Shown in pieces: positions 6,758-12,910 of a stretch of DNA of 13,997 nucleotides; within the stretch, counting starts at the first letter, position 1; the number at the start of each line of letters is the position of its first letter. Position numbers and translations under genes: made by a program. The stretch is from Coriobacteriia bacterium (GTDB lineage: Bacteria; Actinomycetota; Coriobacteriia; Anaerosomatales; SLCP01). The notes under the pieces are model-generated. The model saw nothing but the letters and a program-made list of their open reading frames with translations, was not told where the DNA came from and ran no database searches. The stretch covers positions 1 to 13,997 of the forward strand of contig SKKZ01000118.1 of the NCBI GenBank assembly GCA_007123455.1, read 5' to 3'.

Positions 6758-7738
6758 ATGGAGTTCCCCGCATATCGCCCGCGCCGGCTGCGACGCACCG
6801 ACACGCTCCGGTCCATGGTCCGCGAGACCTCGCTCGACGCGCGCGATCTCATCTACCCGCTCTTCGTGAAGGCGGGCGAGGGGCTGCGCGACGAGGTCAC
6901 CTCGATGCCGGGCGTCTTCCAGATCACGCTCGACCAGCTTCCGGGCGAGATCGACGAGCTTAAAGAGCTCGGCATACCGGCGGTCATCCTCTTCGGCCTG
7001 CCCGAGTCCAAAGACGAGGCGGGCAGCGGTGCGTTCGCCGAGGACGGCATCGTCCAGCAGGCGATCCGGGCAATCAAGGCCCACGATCCCGAGTACTACG
7101 TCATCACCGACGTCTGCATGTGCGAGTACACCTCGCACGGACACTGCGGCGCGCTCGACGCGCACGGATGCGTCATGAACGACGTCACGCTCGAGATGCT
7201 CGCCGCCACCGCGCTCTCTCATGCCGAAGCGGGTGCGGACATGGTGGCTCCGAGCGACATGATGGACGGACGCGTGGCCGCCATCCGCGTCGCGCTCGAC
7301 GCCGAGGGCTACACCGAGGTGCCGATCATGTCGTATGCCGCCAAGTACGCCTCGGCATATTACGGCCCCTTCCGCGATGCAGCCGACTCGACCCCGGCCT
7401 TCGGTGACCGCCGTGCCTACCAGATGGACCCGGCCAACACCGAGGAAGCGATGCGCGAAGTCGCGCTCGATATCGCCGAGGGCGCCGACCTCGTCATGGT
7501 CAAGCCCGCGCTCGCGTACATGGATGTCATCCGCCGCGTGAAAGACGAATTCGGTTACCCGACCGCTGCCTACAACGTCAGCGGCGAGTACGCGATGGTC
7601 AAGGCCGCTGCCGAGCGGGGCTGGATCGACGAGCGCCGCGTCGTGCTCGAGACGCTTGTCTCGATGCGCCGCGCGGGCGCCGACCTCGTCATCACCTATC
7701 ACGCCAAGGATGCAGCCCGCTGGCTGCAGGAGAACTGA
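6758..7738 (+). CDS. hemB: delta-aminolevulinic acid dehydratase (porphobilinogen synthase) HemB
   Basis: HemB condenses two 5-aminolevulinates into porphobilinogen. The 326-residue product has the zinc-site motif DVCMCEYTSHGHCG with Cys120, Cys122 and Cys130, so this is the zinc-dependent class. It also has the two active-site lysines, K196 (MSYAAKYASAYYGPFRDAA) and the Schiff-base K249 (VMVKPALAYMD). Length is normal for the family. A strong AGGAGG lies about 8 nt before the ATG. It follows the 84-aa membrane protein by 12 nt and abuts the next gene with no gap. It feeds HemC, which lies in the first half of the split cluster. Confidence 0.97.
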   Translation: MEFPAYRPRRLRRTDTLRSMVRETSLDARDLIYPLFVKAGEGLRDEVTSMPGVFQITLDQLPGEIDELKELGIPAVILFGLPESKDEAGSGAFAEDGIVQQAIRAIKAHDPEYYVITDVCMCEYTSHGHCGALDAHGCVMNDVTLEMLAATALSHAEAGADMVAPSDMMDGRVAAIRVALDAEGYTEVPIMSYAAKYASAYYGPFRDAADSTPAFGDRRAYQMDPANTEEAMREVALDIAEGADLVMVKPALAYMDVIRRVKDEFGYPTAAYNVSGEYAMVKAAAERGWIDERRVVLETLVSMRRAGADLVITYHAKDAARWLQEN

Positions 7739-8317
7739 GTGCATCACACGAGTGGCTCCAGTCGGTCTGCGGCGGATCGACCGCACGTCTCGAGATCGGC
7801 AGCGGTGGCCGGTCTGCTCCTTCTCGGTCTGCTGCTGTTCGGCATGGTCGGCCACGAGGTGCGATCCGGGCGGAACACCGCCTTCCCGGCACCCATACGT
7901 GCGTCGACCGTGGTCGAGGTAGCCGCCCAGGGAGATCGGGCGCGGATGGTGAATCCTATCGTTGCCGCCGCGGCCGACACCGCCGGTGGCAGGAGCGCGA
8001 TCCTCGAATTGCCAGCGGACCACCGCACCCTCCTCGACGTCGATCCCGACGACTTCGGCGGCACCGTGCAGGCCACGCTCAATTCAGCCCTGATATCTCC
8101 GTTTGTGGGCGGGAGGATCCGCGTCGCCGAGTACGATGCGGTACTCACCTCCACAGCTCTCGAGGCGCTCCAGCGCTCCGGATCGCTCGTGGCCTATCCC
8201 CGTGACGTGTGGGCCTTGCCGGCCGAGGGCGACGCCGGGACGGTAAGGCTCTACGTGGATCCGTCACGAACGCAAGTGTACGTGCTCGAGCCCGCCGTAC
8301 TTGAGGGGTCGTGGTGA
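7739..8317 (+). CDS. membrane-anchored extracytoplasmic protein, function unknown
   Basis: I do not recognise this 192-residue protein. It starts at a GTG immediately after the hemB stop, with AGGAGA 5 nt upstream (7728-7733). A basic N-terminus of about 20 residues precedes a strongly hydrophobic segment (about 21-38, AAVAGLLLLGLLLFGMVG), which suggests a signal anchor with the rest outside. The outer part is Ala/Val/Asp rich with no Cys and no clear catalytic motif; it probably forms an alpha/beta domain. Its stop overlaps the next start (TGATG at 8315-8319), so the two are translationally coupled and are likely partners at the membrane. Its sequence offers no link to heme synthesis. Confidence 0.75.
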   Translation: MHHTSGSSRSAADRPHVSRSAAVAGLLLLGLLLFGMVGHEVRSGRNTAFPAPIRASTVVEVAAQGDRARMVNPIVAAAADTAGGRSAILELPADHRTLLDVDPDDFGGTVQATLNSALISPFVGGRIRVAEYDAVLTSTALEALQRSGSLVAYPRDVWALPAEGDAGTVRLYVDPSRTQVYVLEPAVLEGSW

Positions 8318-9837
8318 TGGCTGCGTCGGGAGGCATGCTGCTCACGGTGGTCACCCTGCTTGCGGGGTGGGCGTGCATGTGGCCGCTCCGGCCTACGCTG
8401 GGCTGGGGTTATCACATCGCTGCCTATCCGGTGGGCTTGGTTTTATGGCCGCTCGCTGCCGCAGTCCTTTCGCCGTTCGGGTCCCCGTTCGACTCGGGAG
8501 CCGTACTCGCCGGCTACGTCGCGCTTGCCGCAGTTGTGTGGTTGCTGGCCCGCAGCATAGGGGGCAGCTTGCCTCCGGCGCAGGGTCAGGTCCCTGCGTG
8601 GACGTATCTCGCGTGGGGAACACTCCTCGTTGCCGCATCAGCGATCGTGTCGCTGACACGTTGGACCTCGGCCGCCTACGACAGCGTGTTCCACTACGAA
8701 GCGTGGGGCCAGTGGCTCCATCAGACCGGTACCGTCTCAGTGCAGATCATCGGGGACTACGGCATCTTCATTCCGACGATACACGCGGTCGATACACTGC
8801 TTGGTGCCGGATGGACTTCGGTGCCCTATCCGCTTCTGAGTCTTCACGTGCTGGCGGTCGTGCTGGCCGCGACCTATGGATGGGCACGGCCCCGCCTCGG
8901 GCTGCCCTTCAGCCGCCTTCTGGCTGTCGGCACGGTCGTCTTCCTTGCGGCGACCACGCCCTACCTTCATCACACGCTCTATGTGCACAGTCACATGATC
9001 ACCGCTGCCTACCTCGTCCTCGCCATCTGGTGTATCCAGCGTGCGTACCTGGGAGCCGCGGATGACGCAGACCTGCCGGGTTCCGGCCATGCCTCCATGA
9101 GCTGGCTGTTCGTCGCCGGTCTGGCGTCAGCCGGGTTCGCACTGACGCGCACCGACGGGATCGCATACGTCATCGTCCCGATCATCGTGGCGGCCCTGTT
9201 ACGACTCGAGACCGGTGGGTCGCGCCCGGCGTACGTCCTGTTCCTGGCGACCGTTGCGGTGCCGGTGATTGTCGTGTACGGCTCGGCACTCCTCGACCTC
9301 GGGGTGTGGGACGGGCGCAAGCTGACTGGTTCGCGAGCCATCATCACGCTCTGCGTGCTCACGCTGGCGGGCGTGGCCACGGTCGCGGTCGACGCGGTGC
9401 CGAGGGTCCGCAGGCTGCTCGCCGAGCAGAGACGCGGACTGTTCCTGGTGGTGGCGGCCAACATCCTCGCGCTGCTCGGCCTGGCTGCGATGCGACCGGA
9501 CGGTTTCGCCGAGGCGGGCCGCAACATGCTCATCAATCTCTTCTCCACCGGCGGCTACCGGCTGCTGTGGTTCGTCATTCTCGGCATCATCCTGATACCG
9601 TTCCTGTGGAGGTACAGGTGGTCGCCCGCGAGGTGGCCGGTCTATCTTCTCTACACGATCGGGCAGTTTTTCGTCGTGGCCGTTCTCGTTCACGGCGTGG
9701 CCCATCCCGGTCGTCTCAGTCCTGCGGACAGTTTCACCAGGGTGGCATTCCATGTCGTCCCGCTCGCTTTCTGGTATGCGGGAATCGTGAGTACGACACT
9801 CGTGCAAGCGGTGCGCCGGTCACCCTCCACAGGATGA
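8317..9837 (+). CDS. polytopic membrane protein, GT-C glycosyltransferase-like
   Basis: From ATG 8317 the product has 506 residues with roughly 11-12 hydrophobic spans separated by short basic loops. The first large loop carries an Asp/His/Trp pattern (AAYDSVFHYEAWGQWLHQTG, about residues 120-140). Near the C-terminus is RVAFHVVPLAFWYAG. Both resemble GT-C family lipid-linked sugar transferases (the PMT/ArnT-like fold), but similarity by eye is weak and no donor or acceptor can be named. I prefer ATG 8317 over the upstream GTG codons (8311, 8314) because TGAGGGG (8302-8308) is then 8 nt away. It has TTA leucine codons (for example 8443-8445), which are rare in such GC-rich genes. It overlaps the preceding anchored protein by one base. 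Confidence 0.7.
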   Translation: MAASGGMLLTVVTLLAGWACMWPLRPTLGWGYHIAAYPVGLVLWPLAAAVLSPFGSPFDSGAVLAGYVALAAVVWLLARSIGGSLPPAQGQVPAWTYLAWGTLLVAASAIVSLTRWTSAAYDSVFHYEAWGQWLHQTGTVSVQIIGDYGIFIPTIHAVDTLLGAGWTSVPYPLLSLHVLAVVLAATYGWARPRLGLPFSRLLAVGTVVFLAATTPYLHHTLYVHSHMITAAYLVLAIWCIQRAYLGAADDADLPGSGHASMSWLFVAGLASAGFALTRTDGIAYVIVPIIVAALLRLETGGSRPAYVLFLATVAVPVIVVYGSALLDLGVWDGRKLTGSRAIITLCVLTLAGVATVAVDAVPRVRRLLAEQRRGLFLVVAANILALLGLAAMRPDGFAEAGRNMLINLFSTGGYRLLWFVILGIILIPFLWRYRWSPARWPVYLLYTIGQFFVVAVLVHGVAHPGRLSPADSFTRVAFHVVPLAFWYAGIVSTTLVQAVRRSPSTG

Positions 9838-9892
9838 CTCGTCCGGAGGACATCCATGCCCGTGCAACGTGCGCTGTGATGACACGCCACGT

Positions 9893-9898
9893 TATACT
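9893..9898 (+). promoter_or_regulatory. possible -10 box for the ahbD unit
   Basis: TATACT at 9893-9898 is a good -10 match about 100 nt ahead of ahbD and is the best candidate in the 163-nt gap after the GT-C-like gene. No clear -35 box is present at normal spacing. Transcription would start near 9905, before the hairpin at 9923-9969. Confidence 0.35.
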
Positions 9899-9922
9899 GC
9901 ATCGGCATGCTCTACACGCTAC

Positions 9923-9969
9923 GAACCGGGGCCCGGGTCTGCCTCTCCGCGACCCCGGCGCCCTGATTC
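9923..9969 (+). promoter_or_regulatory. GC-rich hairpin in the ahbD leader
   Basis: GGGTC (9935-9939) pairs with GACCC (9951-9955). After a one-base bulge, CC (9933-9934) pairs with GG (9957-9958). GGG near 9928-9930 pairs with CCC (9961-9963), and GAA (9923-9925) with TTC (9967-9969). There is no T-run, so it is a poor intrinsic terminator. It may be an mRNA stabiliser or a leader structure. The ahbD ribosome site AAAGG follows at 9988-9992. Confidence 0.35.
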
Positions 9970-10000
9970 CGACACATCCTGATCTCGAAAGGTTATACGC

Positions 10001-11443
10001 ATGGCTGACAACGTAGGAAACGCCGATGCCCGACCCGATCTCGAGCTCGAAGAGGAGTTCGGGGCCGAGGACGAGGGTACGCTGACCGAGCAGGAGATCG
10101 CCGAGGCGGAAGCGCCGTGCGGCGGGGTGGGTGTCGGGATACCGCTTTCTGGAGGCGGGGAGGGGGGCCTGCGCTCTCGGCCTTCGGAATCGGAGAGCTC
10201 CGGCCCCCCTCCCCGCCACGCCGAAGCCCCGGCCGATGCCCACCCCCATGCGATGGGCGGCCACCCGGGCGGACATCCGGCGGGCATCCCGATGGACCGG
10301 CAGCGACACGGTGGCGCGCGGTCGATGGGCTTTCGACCCGGTGGTGGCGAGGCCGCGCAGGCGTACGAGGCCCGCACCGGCATCAAGGCTCCGCGGATCA
10401 TCGCGTGGGAGATCACGCGTTCGTGCAATCTGTCGTGCGCGCACTGCCGCGCGGCTGCGGAGTTCGGCCACTATGAAGGCGAGCTCTCGCTCGACAAGAT
10501 CAAGAGCGTGATCGACGACATCGTCACGATCACCAACCCCATCATCATCCTCACCGGCGGAGAGCCGCTCATGCGGCCTGACATCTGGGAGATCGTCGAC
10601 TACTGCCACGAGAAGGGCGCGATGCCGGTCATCGGCACGAACGCCACCCTCATCACCGACGAGATCGCTGCGAAGATGGCCGCCCACCGCATCCCGCGCA
10701 TCTCGGTCTCGATCGACTTTCCGACGGCCGAAGATCACGACACGTTCCGCGGCGAGCCGGGCTGCTTCGACGCGACCATCGAGGGCGTCAAGATCGCCAA
10801 GCGCCACGGCGTTGGCGTGCAGATCAACACCACCGTCACCACCCTCAACGCACACCTTATCGAGGAGATCCACGACCTCTCGGAGTCACTCGGTGTCGAT
10901 GCGTTCCACATCTTCATGCTCGTGCCGACCGGCCGCGGCGAGGAACTGCTCGACAAAGAGCTCCCGCCCGAGGAGTACGAGCGTGTGCTCGAGTGGGCCT
11001 ACGAGCGGCAGAAGACCTCGCCGCTGCACTTCAAGCCCACCGATGCGCCGCACTACTACCGCATCATCCGCCAGAAGGCCAAGGCCGAGGGCAAGAAGGT
11101 GACCCGCGAGGAGTACGGACTCGACGCGATGACCCGCGGGTGCCTCGGCGGCATCACCTTCTGCTTCATCAGCCACGTCGGGGACTTGCAGCCGTGCGGG
11201 TACTTCGACATGCAGCTGGGTAACGTCAAGGAGAAGCCGTTCTCCGAGATCTGGACTGAGTCGCGGGTATTCAACGACTTGCGCGACTACTCGCTGCTCA
11301 AGGGCAAGTGCGGAGCGTGCGAGTACAAGGCCGTCTGCGGCGGGTGCCGGGCACGCGCTCTCAGTGTGACCGGCGATTACCTGGCCGAGGAACCGTACTG
11401 TGTCTACGTCCCCGCGTCGATGCGCGGCGAGTGCGAGGAGTGA
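10001..11443 (+). CDS. ahbD: AhbD-type radical SAM heme b synthase with a long N-terminal extension
   Basis: AhbD oxidatively decarboxylates two propionates of Fe-coproporphyrin III to vinyls, giving heme b. The 480-residue product has C142-x3-C146-x2-C149 (RSCNLSCAHCRA), a TGGEPLMR SAM-binding segment (185-192), Cys381/388/399, and a C-terminal cysteine set (C437, C440, C446, C449, C467) in a CGACEYKAVCGGCRARA context typical of AhbD/NirJ auxiliary clusters. Residues 1-40 are acidic. Residues 41-118 are Gly/Pro/Ser/His rich with six His between 73 and 103. Family members are usually ~350-400 residues. An in-frame ATG at 10325 (M109) would give 372. I keep 10001 because AAAGG lies 8 nt upstream and the first 40 codons look coding, but the start is uncertain. 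Its coding region contains a large palindrome (10124-10246). ahbAB begins 2 nt after its stop. Confidence 0.9.
   Translation: MADNVGNADARPDLELEEEFGAEDEGTLTEQEIAEAEAPCGGVGVGIPLSGGGEGGLRSRPSESESSGPPPRHAEAPADAHPHAMGGHPGGHPAGIPMDRQRHGGARSMGFRPGGGEAAQAYEARTGIKAPRIIAWEITRSCNLSCAHCRAAAEFGHYEGELSLDKIKSVIDDIVTITNPIIILTGGEPLMRPDIWEIVDYCHEKGAMPVIGTNATLITDEIAAKMAAHRIPRISVSIDFPTAEDHDTFRGEPGCFDATIEGVKIAKRHGVGVQINTTVTTLNAHLIEEIHDLSESLGVDAFHIFMLVPTGRGEELLDKELPPEEYERVLEWAYERQKTSPLHFKPTDAPHYYRIIRQKAKAEGKKVTREEYGLDAMTRGCLGGITFCFISHVGDLQPCGYFDMQLGNVKEKPFSEIWTESRVFNDLRDYSLLKGKCGACEYKAVCGGCRARALSVTGDYLAEEPYCVYVPASMRGECEE
10124..10246 (+). repeat. nested imperfect palindrome inside the 5' part of ahbD
   Basis: The inner arms GGCGGGGAGGGGGGCC (10154-10169) and GGCCCCCCTCCCCGCC (10202-10217) are a perfect 16-bp inverted repeat. 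The outer arms GGGGTGGGTGTCGG (10124-10137) and CCGATGCCCACCCC (10233-10246) pair over all 14 positions in RNA, counting two tandem G-U pairs. Between them GCTTT (10144-10148) can pair with GAAGC (10223-10227). Inside the loop GCTCTC (10173-10178) pairs with GAGAGC (10193-10198). The whole forms one long hairpin in mRNA or a cruciform in DNA. It encodes the Gly/Ser/Pro part of the AhbD extension in frame. It could be an inserted palindromic element or a regulatory structure. Confidence 0.7.
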
Positions 11444-11445
11444 GC

Positions 11446-12450
11446 GTGACCGAGCTGAACGAACTCGACAAGCAGGTACTCACCGAGATCCAGGCGAACT
11501 TCCCGGTGGTGCCGAAGCCGTACACCACGCTCGCTGGGCGCGTCGAATCGACCGAGGCCGAGGTGCACGCGTCGGTGCTCGGCATGAAGCGCGACGGGGT
11601 CATCCGCCGCATCGGCGCCATCTTCGACTCGCACCGCCTCGGCTACCGCTCCACACTCTGTGCGATCGCCGTGCCGCCCGAGCGGGTCGACGAGGCGGCT
11701 GCACTCATCGGCTGCTATCCCAACGTCACCCACAACTATCTGCGCGAGGACCGCTACAACATCTGGTTCACGCTCATCGCCGAGAGTGAGGCGCGGATCG
11801 AGGAGATCCTCGCCGAGATCGCGGATACCACCGGCATCGACGACATTCTCAACCTGCCCGCCATCCGGCTCTTCAAGATCCGCGTTGATTTCGACCTCAC
11901 CGGCTCGCGTGAGGGTCGGGGCGATGCACCTCCGATCATCAAGCCCGCCGAGACCGAGGCCGTCACGCTCTCGGCAGACGAGAGAGCGCTTGCCCGCCTG
12001 CTCCAGGACGATCTGCCCGAGACGCTTACACCCTTCGCCGATCTGGCTGCACGCCTTACCGACCAAGATCACGACGTAGACGAAGAGTGGGTCATCGAGC
12101 GCACGGCCGCGTGGGTCGAGGCCGGTGTCATCCGCCGGTTCGGCGCGGCGATCAAGCACCACAAGACCGGCTTCGCCGCCAACGCCATGGGCGTGTGGAC
12201 CGTGCCCGAGGAGCGCATCGAGGAAGTCGGGCCGATCATGGCGTCGTTCAAAGAAGTCAGCCACTGTTACCAGAGGCCGAGCGCCCCCACGTGGCCGGCG
12301 AACATGTACACGATGATGCACGGGCGCACGCGTGAGGAGTGCGAGGACATCGCCCGGCGCATCCGCGAGGCGACGGGGCTTCCCGAGCCACGGCTGCTCT
12401 ACTCCGTGAAGGAGTTCAAGAAGACCTCGATGAGGTATTTTTCCGGGTGA
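11446..12450 (+). CDS. ahbAB: siroheme decarboxylase, AhbA-AhbB fusion
   Basis: Siroheme decarboxylase removes two acetate carboxylates of siroheme to give 12,18-didecarboxysiroheme. Most organisms use two Lrp/AsnC-like subunits; here they are one 334-residue chain. The N half (1-155) has an HTH (about 5-55), GVIRRIGAIFDSHRLGYRS (51-69) and NVTHNYLRE with YNIWFTL (93-110). After a linker (about 153-172), the C half has a second HTH, GVIRRFGAAIKHHKTGFAANAMGVW (227-251), EVSHCYQRP (270-278), WPANMYTMMHG (283-293) and LLYSVKEFKKTS (318-328). The paired RRxGA motifs mark two copies of the same domain. Assignment of the halves to A and B is by resemblance. The GTG at 11446 has GAGGAG 5 nt upstream, inside the end of ahbD. 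Lrp-type regulators lack these motifs, so a transcription-factor call would be wrong. Confidence 0.92.
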   Translation: MTELNELDKQVLTEIQANFPVVPKPYTTLAGRVESTEAEVHASVLGMKRDGVIRRIGAIFDSHRLGYRSTLCAIAVPPERVDEAAALIGCYPNVTHNYLREDRYNIWFTLIAESEARIEEILAEIADTTGIDDILNLPAIRLFKIRVDFDLTGSREGRGDAPPIIKPAETEAVTLSADERALARLLQDDLPETLTPFADLAARLTDQDHDVDEEWVIERTAAWVEAGVIRRFGAAIKHHKTGFAANAMGVWTVPEERIEEVGPIMASFKEVSHCYQRPSAPTWPANMYTMMHGRTREECEDIARRIREATGLPEPRLLYSVKEFKKTSMRYFSG

Positions 12451-12475
12451 CATGACCGGGGAGGGGGACTGAGAC

Positions 12476-12838
12476 ATGATCGACGCGCCCGCGCTCCAGC
12501 CGTTCATGCACGCGGTGGTGCTCTTCTTCGAGGTCACCGGTGTCGTCGTCATTCTCGGCGGATTCTTCCTCGCCGTGGGGCGTGCCGCGCGGCGCTGGAA
12601 GTCGAGCGGGGGCCACGTGTTCGACACCCTGCGCGCGACGTTCGGCCGGGGCATCCTGCTCGGCTTGGAGATCCTCATCGCTGCCGACCTGGTGCGCACC
12701 ATCGCCATGGATCTCACGCTGTACAATCTCGCGGTGCTTGCGATCCTTATCGGGATTCGCACCGTGCTCTCGCTCTCTCTCGAGGTCGAGATCGATGGCC
12801 GGTGGCCATGGCGGCGGGAGGGCAGCGGGGACTGCTAG
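12476..12838 (+). CDS. DUF1622-type small membrane protein
   Basis: The 120-residue product has two to three hydrophobic spans (about 10-35, 58-75 and 80-100). It also has the family hallmarks LGLEILIAADLVRTIAMD, then IGIRTVLSLSLEVEIDGRWPWRR near the C-terminus. DUF1622 proteins are widespread small inner-membrane proteins of unknown function. GGAGGGGG (12459-12466) is the ribosome site. It lies 25 nt after ahbAB and 72 nt before hemL on the same strand, so it is probably co-transcribed with the late heme genes. Nothing in the sequence shows a biochemical role; intact charged residues within the membrane spans (E, D, R) hint at channel- or transporter-like packing, which is speculation. Confidence 0.85.
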   Translation: MIDAPALQPFMHAVVLFFEVTGVVVILGGFFLAVGRAARRWKSSGGHVFDTLRATFGRGILLGLEILIAADLVRTIAMDLTLYNLAVLAILIGIRTVLSLSLEVEIDGRWPWRREGSGDC

Positions 12839-12862
12839 AGCGGTCCGGCGATGCCGAACGTG

Positions 12863-12868
12863 TAGAAT
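12863..12868 (+). promoter_or_regulatory. possible -10 box upstream of hemL
   Basis: TAGAAT at 12863-12868 is identical to the -10 box of the hemA promoter and lies 42 nt before the hemL ATG. No convincing -35 box is found 16-19 nt upstream, so this may be a weak internal promoter or chance. Confidence 0.25.
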
Positions 12869-12910
12869 GTCCGAGACCCGACTGTGCGATTCCAAGGAGC
12901 GGATACACTC

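Noticed and set aside
11446..12450. Lrp/AsnC transcriptional regulator
   Set aside because: The HTH-like parts could suggest this, but the paired RRxGA, VSHCYQR and MMHG motifs and the position after ahbD fit siroheme decarboxylase.
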